A stretch of 64,000 nt of DNA, taken from contig JAMPEJ010000002.1 in the NCBI GenBank assembly GCA_023665205.1, positions 62,001-126,000 of the forward strand, written 5' to 3'. This DNA is from Corallococcus sp. GTDB lineage: Bacteria; Bacillota; Clostridia; Christensenellales; CAG-314. Both the position numbers and the translations under genes were made by a program. The notes beneath the pieces were generated by a model that saw only the letters and a program-made list of their open reading frames with translations, was not told where the DNA came from and did not search any database. Numbering within the stretch: the first letter of the stretch is position 1; every line of letters starts with the position of its first letter. Shown here piece by piece: positions 1 to 8,588 of this stretch.

Positions 1-35
1 GCGGATATTTTTGTTCCGTTGCATTCCAAATTCAT
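1..35 (-). CDS. 5' end of a gene cut by the window edge
   Basis: On the minus strand an AGGAGG ribosome binding site stands 8 bases before an ATG at position 35. The 11 codons that follow (MNLECNGTKIS) stay open to the edge. The upstream neighbour on the same strand ends at 49, so this is probably the next gene of the small collagen-like/coiled-coil operon. Too little is visible to name a product. Confidence 0.4.
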   Translation of the reverse strand, partial: MNLECNGTKIS

Positions 36-48
36 TGCGCGTTTCCTC

Positions 49-576
49 CTAGACGGTTATCACAAGAGTATCGCCCTCAAGACGGAAAGCGCCTTTGGTT
101 ACGAAATTGCCGGAATCCGCCGCCGTACCCTTTATGTTGAACAGATATTCCCCGATAAAAGTAAACCCGTCGCTTGTTAAAGAGCGCACGGAAACCACGT
201 TACAGTTTTGCGCGGATATAATCAGGTCGCCCGCCGCAAGTTCGCTTTTTTTATACGAGACGCTGCTAACGTCGTATCTTTCCACACCCGTACCGAACGC
301 CTGAGAAGATACGTAAATGCCATTACCGTCCGCGCCTTGTCTGCCGTTTGCACCGGTTGTTCCGTTTAAGCCTGCCGCGCCTTGCGGACCGACAAACTTC
401 GCCCACCTGTAACCGGACGACGGCGCAATATCCCCCGAAGCAAAAGCAAAACCTATGTATCCCATGCCTTCTTGCCAAATTTCCGACGCGTTTTCGTCCA
501 TGGGCAAAACGTTGTACTTGATAAATACGTTTTTGCCGTCTTCGCCTTTCACTTTGCCTAAATTAACTTTTCCCAT
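49..576 (-). CDS. collagen-like, phage-tail-type small protein
   Basis: A 175-residue protein of unknown function. It has an N-terminal beta-rich part (about residues 1-60), a short run of Gly-X-Y collagen-like triplets (GPQGAAGLNGTTGANGRQG, about 63-86), and a C-terminal domain of about 85 residues. Short collagen-like hinges of this kind are common in phage tail fibres, receptor-binding proteins and surface adhesins. There is no signal peptide or transmembrane segment. AAAGGAG precedes the ATG by 8 bases. It lies 13 bp after the coiled-coil gene on the same strand, so the two are probably co-transcribed. Tail fibre is an inference from architecture only. Confidence 0.6.
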   Translation of the reverse strand: MGKVNLGKVKGEDGKNVFIKYNVLPMDENASEIWQEGMGYIGFAFASGDIAPSSGYRWAKFVGPQGAAGLNGTTGANGRQGADGNGIYVSSQAFGTGVERYDVSSVSYKKSELAAGDLIISAQNCNVVSVRSLTSDGFTFIGEYLFNIKGTAADSGNFVTKGAFRLEGDTLVITV

Positions 577-589
577 TGTTTTTTCTCCT

Positions 590-1009
590 TTAATAATTAT
601 AAATAAGTTCGCCGTCTTCGCTTAACGAAAAATTCGGCGTTTGGTCTCCGTCGCAGTAAACGCACAGATCCCCGTTTTCGATTGCAAAACCGACAAAACC
701 GGTTTGCGCGGCAATTATGCCGTTTCTTCCGTCAAACCCGCCGTTTGCGGCTTTCTGTTCCACCGCCGTCGCTTTTTCCAACGCAATTTGCGCAGCGCTG
801 TTTGCCGAAACCGACAGCGCGCTTGCCGTCTGCGAATCGGTAAGCGCCGTATCCGACTGCATACGAGCCTCAGCGGCATCGAACGCAGCCTTTTGCGAGT
901 CGCTTTTGGCCTCGGCAGCGTTTTGTTCCGCCGATACGACGCTTTCTACCACTTCCGTCATAATTTCCGCAGTTACCTGTTCGCCGGTTTTGAATACCCT
1001 TGCTTGCAT
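590..1009 (-). CDS. coiled-coil tail-fibre-like protein
   Basis: A 139-residue protein with no recognised family. Residues about 20-95 are rich in Ala, Gln, Glu and Ser with heptad-like spacing, consistent with a coiled coil. A compact C-terminal segment (GFVGFAIENGDLCVYC onward) follows. A short helix plus beta tip is the usual plan of phage tail-fibre and baseplate attachment proteins. The start at 1009 is preferred because TTCCTCCTT (AAGGAGGAA on the coding strand) lies just upstream. The frame stays open further upstream to 1132, but without a ribosome binding site. It is the first gene of the minus-strand cluster and is divergent from the Rhs gene. Confidence 0.55.
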   Translation of the reverse strand: MQARVFKTGEQVTAEIMTEVVESVVSAEQNAAEAKSDSQKAAFDAAEARMQSDTALTDSQTASALSVSANSAAQIALEKATAVEQKAANGGFDGRNGIIAAQTGFVGFAIENGDLCVYCDGDQTPNFSLSEDGELIYNY

Positions 1010-1195
1010 ATATTTGTTCCTCCTTGTTTTAAGATGATTGCATTGTAACACAGGTACAAAAAATTCTATCTGCCGCGTTTTGAGCAATATTTTGTGCATA
1101 TTTTGGCGCCGATTGAATAAAAAAACGGTCAAATTACGGCAATTTTGTTGAGAATCTGCAAATTTTTACGCAAAAAAGTCTGACAGACATAGAAC

Positions 1196-1224
1196 AAAAA
1201 CCGACAGATAGGTTTTTGCTTTTT
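1196..1224 (+). terminator. terminator-like hairpin ahead of the Rhs gene
   Basis: AAAAACC and GGTTTTT are separated by 8 bases and followed by GCTTTTTTG. It lies 40 bp before the Rhs start, between divergent genes. It could therefore be an attenuator in the Rhs leader rather than the end of a transcript. The stem is A/U-rich and weak. Confidence 0.35.
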
Positions 1225-1264
1225 TGTTTTATGATTAAACCACAAAAACAAACGGGAGGTCATT

Positions 1265-4200
1265 ATGGCTAAAAAAACAATCAATAACATAGGAACGATA
1301 GATTTCGGCAACGGCAAAAGACTTGTAGTCGCTGCGGATAAAATCGTCCAAGCAATCGGAGAAAACAAAAAAGTGGTAAACGCCGTACTGAAATTGAAAG
1401 GAATAGATACCCTTAACAACTGCAAAATTACCGCCGCGTGCGGATGTTCCGCAGAAAAAACCGTAGATTGCATAACCGCCGGTCAAATTGTCGGCGAAAG
1501 CGTCGCATGCGTAAACGTAACGCACGAAATCGACTGCATTCTGAAAAACTCCGCCGAAAAAGCCGTTTTCAAATTTGACAAAATAATAAGTTGCGGCAAT
1601 ATCGACTTGGAGGTGGAATATCTGCCGCAGCAGATAATGCACCGGAACAACGCATATTTAGACGTTGACGCAGGCAGCGCCGGTAAAGGCAAAATAAACG
1701 TTGCAAGCGGAAACCTGCGTTTTACAGCGGCAGGGCTTGTATACAACGGTTGGCAGGCGGGCAAACGCAAAGTTACGGTAGACGACGCAAAGGACGGCAG
1801 ACGCAACTTCGATACGCACTGCGGCAAAGGGTGGAAACCTTTTCTTTCGCAATACATTGTTAAACGCGCGTGCGAGGGCGACCGCGAAACGTACACTTAC
1901 GTGGACGGCGACGGAAATTACCACGAGTTCGAGGAAAGGTACTACTACTTGCGCGGCGACACGAAAGTTTACGTAAATAAGTCCGACGTTACGGTAGACC
2001 TAAACGGAAAACTTTGTTACAGCGGCGAAGAAGTAAAGTTAGAACGCCGCACTACAAGCGGTTTGACTTTGGAAACGGACTACTCTGGGTTTCATAAAGG
2101 CAGCCTATTGGAGCAGCGCCAAAGCGAACAAATAGAGTTGGAGGAAAACGTCGAAGCGTACAAAAACCAACTGAAACAATATGTCGTTATAAGCAAGCAA
2201 AACGGCGAAACTTTGCGCGCGGCAAAAAATGACGACGGCGAACTGAACTGCGACGAACGCTTTGCAGAAAGCGTAGACGACACGGAACTGCTGCTTACCG
2301 AAACGGAAGCGATACAGTACAATTCGCTGCTGTTGCAGCAAACGGAAGCACTGGACGGCGTTGGAAAGTACGTACCCGACGAGGCAGACGACGGCGGCCT
2401 TGTGACGGAGCTAAAAAAACAACTTGACAGCAGTCGCAAGGAGTTGGCTGATTACACGAAAAAAGTTAATACCGGAACCCATGAACGCCCGACTGTTTAT
2501 TATCAGGAATATTTGAATTACGTTGAAAATTTGGAACACAATAAATCGAACTGTCATTTAGCGGATCTTTACAGTGTGGGAAATCGAGGACGCGACGCAG
2601 GAGTTAAAACCGAAGTCAATAAACCAGTTTTGCAATTAAACGATGATGCGAACGTAACAATTTTGTTGAATCATATCAACGGATGGACTTGTGACTTGCA
2701 GGAAGAAATCGAACGTCTGAATGACGATTTGGCAAGTTATGAACGCAAAAAAATAAACGGCGATAATGAAAGCGAAATTAAATCTCTAAAAGAATTGAGA
2801 GAACGCAAGGACGCCTTGGAAAAACTGCTGAGAATATTCCAAAAAGAGTTCAGCAACGGCGTTGACAAAAGACAAATTGCCGTAACCGAACTGGAAACGC
2901 TGCTCAACGATTACTTAACCGCCGAACAGGGCAAACTTGTAAACGAACAGATACAGCTGCTTGTCGCACGTTCGCAAAATAACAAAACCGACTTTGCAAA
3001 ATACTACAAGCAATACGTCAACTACCTGCACCAACTGGAAACTCTGTACGCGCAGCTGCCTACGCGCTTTGTCACAAGCGGAAACAACGTGTTGGGCTTC
3101 AACAAGGACGGGCTGCTTACGGCTCTTTTGGATAACTACGAAAACCAAACTGCAATTATCTACGACGTCGACAAAATAGTTTCCGTGCGCGATACCGAAA
3201 ACAACGAAACGACCTTCGACTACGACAAAAACGGTCTGCTGTGCAAAATTACCGACGCAAACGAACGCGCAACTCTGTTCCATTACGACGAAGACGGCTT
3301 CCTTACAGAGATGACTGCGCCAAACGGCGAAACTACGACGTTTACATACTGCGACGCCCGCGCTGCGGCAGACACCGAAAGCGTAAAACGCGAACTGCAC
3401 TCCGTTGAGGACGCCTACGGACGCGGAGTAGAATTTGTTTACGACGAATACTGCAAGGTTATTTCCGCAAGGGAATTTTCACGTATCCATTCCGTTGCGG
3501 ACGGACAAGTTCTTTCCAACGCCGAAGCAGAATACAAAACGGTTGCAAACGTGCAATACAAGTCCGCCGCCACCGCCGTAGTTACCGACGGCAAGGGCGT
3601 TGTGACGACGTACATATTCGACCGACTGGGCAAGCCCGTTACCGTATTCGAAGGAGAATACGACGACGCGGGAGAAATTACCAAAGCCGTAACGTTGGAA
3701 TACGCAGACGGCAAACAGTCCTACTCCGTACGGGAAGACACGTCTGCAAAGAACCTGCTTGCTGCGCCGGCGGAAGATACTCTTGGCGGTACGGAGCGCC
3801 GCGCAAAGCGATACGTACTGGATAGATACGCCTTTGAAGAAGACGAAACGGACTACGTATTTTCCGCTTGGGTAAAGGCGGATTCCGCCTACGTACCCGA
3901 CGCTAAGTATGCGGACAAAGACAACGAAGGGTTTTTGACCTACCAACAGCGAGAACGCAAGTTCAAACTGCGCGCAACAGTCAATTACGACAACGGCGAA
4001 CAGGACTCTTATGCCGCAACCTTCGACTGGCTTAATACCGACTGGCAGTATCTTACCCTGCCGGTAGAGATAAAGCCCTATACGGATAACGGAGACAGTC
4101 TGCCTGCATTGCTGCCCTTTGCAGTAGGAACAAAACGCAATATTGTAAGCATGGAACTGTGCATAGATTACAGTTACAATTTGGGCGAGATACAAGTAGA

Positions 4201-6922
4201 CTGCGCAGCATTACGCAAAGGCAAATGGACGTATTCTACCTACGACAAAGAAGGGAAGAAGTTGACCGACGAGGACAGCGCAAGCAAAAGCGTAACAAGA
4301 TACTTATACGACGGAGACAAAGTAGTAAAGCAAATACTTACGGACAGACAGGGACGGACGTATACCGCTATGTTCGAGTACAACAAGCAAGGCAGCCTTG
4401 TGCGCAGTACAAACTACCAAGGCATTGTGGAAGAAACCGTATTTGACGAAAAAGGCAGAGAGTTAAAAAAGATTACATATAACCAAGACGATCCGACAAG
4501 TAAGCTGTACCAGGAAAGCAAACGGGACGACAGGGGAGCAGTTACCGCAGACGTAGACGAAAGTGGACTGTACGACAGCGTAACATACGCTTACGACAAA
4601 CAAGGCAACGTTACGGTACAAACCGACGGCAAGGGCAACGGTACCGCATTCGGGCACAAGGACGGCAAGTTGGTCAGCATAAGCGGCGCTGCCGACGGCG
4701 AGGAAAGCAAAAACTTAATGCACTACACCGCAGACTTCTTGACCAATGCAAGCAACGGAGAAACGGAGTATAACTACACCTACGACGGCTTTGGAAGAAC
4801 GACCAATGTGGAAATTGCAGGTACGGAATATGCTAGCATAAAATACGCAAACGACTGCACTGCCTCTGCTACGCTTGCCGACGGAACAACACAAACTACC
4901 GAAACGGACAAGTACGGCAATACGGTAAGACAAGATACCGTCTACGCGGACGGCGACAGAGAAAGAGTGACCGCAGAATACGACGAACTGCAAAAGCCGA
5001 CAAAACGCATTATTGACATAAACGGGGTAACCGCGTATAATGTTGAATACAAGTATAACGACAGCGGCAATGTAACTTCGGAAGTACGCGACGGTAATTC
5101 TCCTTTAACAAAGGAATACGGTTACAACACGGACGGAGACCTGCAACAGACCGTATACACGGTAGCCGAACAACATTTGAAGTATGTCTACGAAACAGAC
5201 GGAACCCCCGACAAGAGGAACAGTAAGGTTGTTTTGCCGTTTGAAGTTGAGCAACGCTTTGCCTACGACGGACTGGGCAGAACGAGGGAAATATTTCTTG
5301 GCGAAAACCTTGTAAAAGATATTCATTACGCCAAATACGGCGACCACGCTACAAACAGAGTGTCTTCCGTATGGTACGGCATAAACGGCATACGCAAGGA
5401 CAATACAAGATACACATACGACAAAGCCGGAAATATTGAAACAATTACCAAAAACGGCAAACTTGTTGCAAGATACAAGTATGACGGCTTAAACAGGCTG
5501 GTACGCGAGGATAACAAGCATTTCGGTACATTTACTTACCAATACGACAGCGCAGGAAATATATTGTCTAAGGCAAAATACGCGTACACTGTTGCGGACG
5601 TTTTGGGCGAACCGATTGAAGTAAAGGATTACGCATACAGACAACACGGTTGGAAAGACCAACTACTTGCCTACAACGGTGAACGTTGCGAATACGACGC
5701 GCTGGGCAACCCCACCGTATACAGGGATAGAACTCTTACTTGGCAAGGACGCAGGTTGCTTAGTTACGGCAGAGATAATAAGTCTGCAATCTTTACCTAC
5801 GACGCAAACGGAACAAGAACAAGCAAAACAATTAAACAGAACGAACAAGTCGTTTCGCAAAGCAAATATATCTACGACGGAAACAACTTGGTTGCGGAAC
5901 AACGCAACGGCAGTTGGCTGTACTACTTGTACGGCGTGGACGGAGTAGCAGGATTTAACTACCAAGACAATACTTACCTATTCCGCAAGAACCTGCAAGG
6001 CGACGTAACGCATATTTATACGGCAGACGGCGCTTTGGTTGTACAATATGCATACGACGCTTGGGGCAACTGCGAAATTGTATTAGACAATACCGACAAG
6101 ATAGGTTTACTAAATCCGTTCCGCTACCGTTCGTATTACTTTGACGAAGAAACAAACCTCTACTACTTACAAACCCGTTATTACGATCCCGAAGTCGCTC
6201 GCTTCCTTAATGCGGACAGCATAGAATACCTTGACCCTGAAACACTTGGCGGGCTGAATCTGTATGCGTACTGCGGAAACAATCCGGTAATACACTACGA
6301 CCCGACAGGCGAGATAGTGTTGCTGTGTTTGTTGATTGGACTATTGGTAGGCGCTGTTGCAGGTGCAGTTGCAGGCGGAGTTACGGCATACAATGCTGCA
6401 AAAGATTCCGGAGCAACAGGTTGGGAACTGTTCGGTTGGACATTGCTTGGTGTATTCGGCGGAGCCGTTATTGGCGGAGCCTTTGGCGCTTTGGCAGGAG
6501 CCGGAATCGGTCTGGGCTTGGGCATACTTGGAGCAGGCATATCTGCGCTGGGCGCAGGACTGTTCGGCGGATTGGCTGTTGTAGGCGGAACTGTTCTGAG
6601 CGGAGCCATTGCCGCACTGGCTGGGATTGGACTTGTTATTGTCGGTGGCGGTATTATTGCCGGAACTCTTGCCGCTGTTGGAAATGTTGTTTTAATGGCA
6701 AAAATACCTTATCATGGCGAGCCAAATAGTACAATCCAACAGGGTGGATCAACTGGCGAGTATGACGAAAACGGCAATTTGATAAAACGTAGAGATACGA
6801 CAGGAAAGCCTCATTACATCAAAGAATTGCAAAAATATTTTTTGCCACACACTCACGAATACAGATGGAAATTGATTGACGGAATTTGGAGAATAATTGA
6901 GAAAATTATTCACCCGTTTTAA
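1265..6922 (+). CDS. Rhs/YD-repeat polymorphic toxin
   Basis: This 1885-residue protein has an N-terminal part of about 270 residues that I do not recognise, a charged coiled-coil-rich part (about 280-620), and a long YD-repeat shell (about 640-1650). The shell ends in the Rhs core (YYLQTRYYDPEVARFLNADS, then NPVIHYDPTGE). A Gly/Ala hydrophobic GxxxG-rich stretch follows (about 1682-1810), then a 75-residue C-terminal tip. Rhs shells encapsulate a variable C-terminal toxin. The tip contains a DENGNLIKRRDTTGKPH-like motif and PHTHEY, which recall short polymorphic-toxin domains (type 24-like), but this was not tested. There is no signal peptide or PAAR domain, so the export route is unknown. 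GGGAGG precedes the ATG. A probable immunity gene starts 9 bp after the stop. Confidence 0.9.
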   Translation: MAKKTINNIGTIDFGNGKRLVVAADKIVQAIGENKKVVNAVLKLKGIDTLNNCKITAACGCSAEKTVDCITAGQIVGESVACVNVTHEIDCILKNSAEKAVFKFDKIISCGNIDLEVEYLPQQIMHRNNAYLDVDAGSAGKGKINVASGNLRFTAAGLVYNGWQAGKRKVTVDDAKDGRRNFDTHCGKGWKPFLSQYIVKRACEGDRETYTYVDGDGNYHEFEERYYYLRGDTKVYVNKSDVTVDLNGKLCYSGEEVKLERRTTSGLTLETDYSGFHKGSLLEQRQSEQIELEENVEAYKNQLKQYVVISKQNGETLRAAKNDDGELNCDERFAESVDDTELLLTETEAIQYNSLLLQQTEALDGVGKYVPDEADDGGLVTELKKQLDSSRKELADYTKKVNTGTHERPTVYYQEYLNYVENLEHNKSNCHLADLYSVGNRGRDAGVKTEVNKPVLQLNDDANVTILLNHINGWTCDLQEEIERLNDDLASYERKKINGDNESEIKSLKELRERKDALEKLLRIFQKEFSNGVDKRQIAVTELETLLNDYLTAEQGKLVNEQIQLLVARSQNNKTDFAKYYKQYVNYLHQLETLYAQLPTRFVTSGNNVLGFNKDGLLTALLDNYENQTAIIYDVDKIVSVRDTENNETTFDYDKNGLLCKITDANERATLFHYDEDGFLTEMTAPNGETTTFTYCDARAAADTESVKRELHSVEDAYGRGVEFVYDEYCKVISAREFSRIHSVADGQVLSNAEAEYKTVANVQYKSAATAVVTDGKGVVTTYIFDRLGKPVTVFEGEYDDAGEITKAVTLEYADGKQSYSVREDTSAKNLLAAPAEDTLGGTERRAKRYVLDRYAFEEDETDYVFSAWVKADSAYVPDAKYADKDNEGFLTYQQRERKFKLRATVNYDNGEQDSYAATFDWLNTDWQYLTLPVEIKPYTDNGDSLPALLPFAVGTKRNIVSMELCIDYSYNLGEIQVDCAALRKGKWTYSTYDKEGKKLTDEDSASKSVTRYLYDGDKVVKQILTDRQGRTYTAMFEYNKQGSLVRSTNYQGIVEETVFDEKGRELKKITYNQDDPTSKLYQESKRDDRGAVTADVDESGLYDSVTYAYDKQGNVTVQTDGKGNGTAFGHKDGKLVSISGAADGEESKNLMHYTADFLTNASNGETEYNYTYDGFGRTTNVEIAGTEYASIKYANDCTASATLADGTTQTTETDKYGNTVRQDTVYADGDRERVTAEYDELQKPTKRIIDINGVTAYNVEYKYNDSGNVTSEVRDGNSPLTKEYGYNTDGDLQQTVYTVAEQHLKYVYETDGTPDKRNSKVVLPFEVEQRFAYDGLGRTREIFLGENLVKDIHYAKYGDHATNRVSSVWYGINGIRKDNTRYTYDKAGNIETITKNGKLVARYKYDGLNRLVREDNKHFGTFTYQYDSAGNILSKAKYAYTVADVLGEPIEVKDYAYRQHGWKDQLLAYNGERCEYDALGNPTVYRDRTLTWQGRRLLSYGRDNKSAIFTYDANGTRTSKTIKQNEQVVSQSKYIYDGNNLVAEQRNGSWLYYLYGVDGVAGFNYQDNTYLFRKNLQGDVTHIYTADGALVVQYAYDAWGNCEIVLDNTDKIGLLNPFRYRSYYFDEETNLYYLQTRYYDPEVARFLNADSIEYLDPETLGGLNLYAYCGNNPVIHYDPTGEIVLLCLLIGLLVGAVAGAVAGGVTAYNAAKDSGATGWELFGWTLLGVFGGAVIGGAFGALAGAGIGLGLGILGAGISALGAGLFGGLAVVGGTVLSGAIAALAGIGLVIVGGGIIAGTLAAVGNVVLMAKIPYHGEPNSTIQQGGSTGEYDENGNLIKRRDTTGKPHYIKELQKYFLPHTHEYRWKLIDGIWRIIEKIIHPF
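6251..6553 (+). repeat. direct repeat, copy 1 (inside the Rhs gene)
   Basis: This segment encodes the end of the Rhs core and the first part of the hydrophobic linker. It recurs 1395 bp downstream with one visible mismatch inside the block (ctgggCttgg versus ctgggAttgg) and another at its end. Upstream of the block the two copies still encode similar Rhs core residues but differ at the DNA level. This pattern fits recombination or gene conversion at a toxin boundary. Confidence 0.9.
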
Positions 6923-6931
6923 GGAGACTCT

Positions 6932-7426
6932 ATGAGTAATATATGTCTATTTAATTTACCTAATCTTATAAACTATGACGAATTAAATAATTTGGCAAAT
7001 AGACTGATTAAAATTTCAATTAAAAACAAAATCGGTATTATCTTTAATTCGCATGAATATAACCCTTCCTTAACACAAAAAGAAAACTTTAAGAATTTCT
7101 TTTGGGTTACAGACAGTTTTATTGATTGCAATAGTGATTTCTTAGATATGCCACTTAACCACGACTTGCGTGATATAAATAAGTGCAAAAAAGCATTCAT
7201 TAAAAGATTCGGGTTTCTCAATGATATTATTTTTGAATTGAAAAACGCCAATATTATGCAAGTCGACATTTATCTGTCCACGGACGGTTCTGACAATATT
7301 GACGACTTTGTAGTTAAGCAAATACCTTGGAATGTATTTTTATCAGAGTTTTTCTATCAAATACTTGAAAACGCTAACGAATATGCCTATGAAGTTCCAA
7401 CCACATGTTTTACAATCAAATTTTAA
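6932..7426 (+). CDS. putative immunity protein for the Rhs toxin
   Basis: A 164-residue acidic, soluble protein with no recognised family, signal peptide or membrane segment. AAGGAGAC at the Rhs stop gives a good ribosome binding site. Position (9 bp after a toxin-tipped Rhs gene, followed by a terminator) is the main evidence for an immunity role. Base composition is clearly more A/T-rich than the Rhs shell or the housekeeping genes, as expected for a transferred toxin-immunity module. The tip of the Rhs gene shares this A/T-rich composition. The immunity function is inferred from synteny only. Confidence 0.6.
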   Translation: MSNICLFNLPNLINYDELNNLANRLIKISIKNKIGIIFNSHEYNPSLTQKENFKNFFWVTDSFIDCNSDFLDMPLNHDLRDINKCKKAFIKRFGFLNDIIFELKNANIMQVDIYLSTDGSDNIDDFVVKQIPWNVFLSEFFYQILENANEYAYEVPTTCFTIKF

Positions 7427-7435
7427 TAAAGCATC

Positions 7436-7465
7436 AAAAAGGGAGTTTTCGTAAACTCCCTTTTG
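7436..7465 (+). terminator. terminator after the immunity gene
   Basis: GGGAGTTT and AAACTCCC are separated by four bases, preceded by AAAAA and followed by TTTTG. It lies 10 bp after the stop of the immunity gene and ends the Rhs-immunity transcript. A new promoter begins just downstream. Confidence 0.8.
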
Positions 7466-7467
7466 TA

Positions 7468-7496
7468 TTGACACAGAAAGTGTTAAAAGATATAAT
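7468..7496 (+). promoter_or_regulatory. consensus sigma-A promoter before the orphan Rhs tip
   Basis: TTGACA, a 17-bp spacer and TATAAT: a perfect match to the vegetative consensus. The spacer contains ACAC-AGAAA-GTGT, a possible operator. Transcription would enter the displaced Rhs tip. An ATG at 7501 lies too close to the -10 for a normal leader and is out of the Rhs frame. Confidence 0.7.
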
Positions 7497-7504
7497 AACT
7501 ATGT

Positions 7505-7975
7505 GGCAACCCCACCACTTACCGCGGCTACTACTACGACGTGGACACCAAACTGTACTACTTACAGACACGTTATTATGATCCCGAAACAGGACGTTTC
7601 ATTAACGCAGACGATATTTCATACTTAGACCCTGAAACTCTCGGCGGGCTGAATCTGTATGCGTACTGCGGAAACAATCCGGTAATACACTACGACCCGA
7701 CAGGCGAGATAGTGTTGCTGTGTTTGTTGATTGGACTATTGGTAGGCGCTGTTGCAGGTGCAGTTGCAGGCGGAGTTACGGCATACAATGCTGCAAAAGA
7801 TTCCGGAGCAACAGGTTGGGAACTGTTCGGTTGGACATTGCTTGGTGTATTCGGCGGAGCCGTTATTGGCGGAGCCTTTGGCGCTTTGGCAGGAGCCGGA
7901 ATCGGTCTGGGATTGGGCATACTTGGAGCAGGCATATCTGCGCTTGGCGCAATGGCAAAGACCATTAGACAACAA
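7505..7975 (+). pseudogene. displaced Rhs C-terminal tip (remnant)
   Basis: The frame reads GNPTTYRGYYYDV then LYYLQTRYYDPETGRF, the normal end of an Rhs core, and continues into the same hydrophobic linker as the complete gene upstream. There is no start codon with a ribosome binding site (a GTG at 7541 has none). After the shared repeat, the reading diverges at AATGGCAAA, which also occurs in the complete gene just before its toxin tip. It then runs through a terminator hairpin into sequence antisense to the next gene. No toxin domain remains. Orphan Rhs tips of this type are leftovers of toxin exchange. The frame is technically open to 8140, but its last part is a shadow of the opposite gene. 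Confidence 0.75.
7646..7948 (+). repeat. direct repeat, copy 2 (in the orphan Rhs tip)
   Basis: Second copy of the Rhs core-linker segment found 1395 bp upstream. Homologous recombination between the copies would remove the toxin tip and the immunity gene together and fuse the shell to the downstream tip. Confidence 0.9.
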
Positions 7976-8008
7976 AAAACAGCGTTTATCAAACAAACGC
8001 TGTTTTCA
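7976..8008 (-). terminator. strong terminator shared by convergent transcripts
   Basis: AAAACAGCGTTT pairs with AAACGCTGTTTT over 12 bp with a 7-base loop. On the minus strand it is followed by TTTTTTG and ends the small SOS-like gene. On the plus strand it is followed by TTTTC and would stop readthrough from the orphan Rhs tip. Confidence 0.85.
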
Positions 8009-8019
8009 ATTTTTGCGGA

Positions 8020-8319
8020 CTATGTATCCGACGATCCAACTTGCATGGGCAACAGTTTTTCCGCAAAACTGTTGAAACGGTGGCGGTATCGATTTAGCGT
8101 AGACAAACCAATGTTGTACTTGTACACTATTTCGTCATAGGTGGCTTTTTCTCCGCTCATGTACAACGTGTAATAAATATCGCTAAGCTGATCGCCCGTT
8201 TCCAAATCGTTTTTTACGTAATAATCCCAAAGCATACGCAGAAACATTTCGCAAGACAAATCTTGGCAACGTATATACTTGTAACTTATCTCATCCAACA
8301 AATCTTTTCTTTTTCGCAT
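8020..8319 (-). CDS. small putative HTH protein with LexA-like promoter
   Basis: A 99-residue basic helical protein. The C-terminal half (ATYDEIVYKYNIGLSTLNRYR) reads like a helix-turn-helix. I do not recognise the family. The ATG at 8319 is preferred, with GGTGAG upstream. The frame extends to 8421, but the promoter -10 lies inside that extension, so the longer form could not be made from it. Its promoter is consensus, with a palindrome GAAC-N4-GTTC between the -35 and -10, the core of a Gram-positive LexA box. Repression until DNA damage is therefore inferred. It is convergent with the Rhs remnant and may belong to the mobile part of the region. Confidence 0.6.
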   Translation of the reverse strand: MRKRKDLLDEISYKYIRCQDLSCEMFLRMLWDYYVKNDLETGDQLSDIYYTLYMSGEKATYDEIVYKYNIGLSTLNRYRHRFNSFAEKLLPMQVGSSDT

Positions 8320-8352
8320 ATTCTCACCGCCTTGTGCCACAGTCTTGAACTT

Positions 8353-8381
8353 ATTATAGAACAAATGTTCGTGTGTGTCAA
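8353..8381 (-). promoter_or_regulatory. promoter with embedded LexA-like box
   Basis: On the minus strand TTGACA, a 17-bp spacer and TATAAT. The spacer contains CGAACATTTGTTC. The Bacillus LexA consensus is CGAAC-N4-GTTC with some preference at the centre, so the core matches fully. A repressor bound there would exclude RNA polymerase. Confidence 0.75.
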
Positions 8382-8511
8382 GCATTCTGACACAATTTTT
8401 TAACGGAATATCTATTTGCAACGGGTAACAAAGCTATCTTGTAGCACTTATCAAAACACGCACTAAATCAAAAACGGAGTACGACAGCAAAAATACTCAA
8501 AAACTATTTGT

Positions 8512-8540
8512 TTGACTATTTTGCGGTAATTGGCTATAAT
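8512..8540 (+). promoter_or_regulatory. sigma-A promoter of the M29 aminopeptidase gene
   Basis: TTGACT, 17 bp, TATAAT, about 48 bp before the ATG of the aminopeptidase. Only one base differs from the -35 consensus. Confidence 0.75.
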
Positions 8541-8588
8541 TTGGTTACAACAAACAAGCCGTTGTGACGGCAGGAAAGGAGCTAACGT

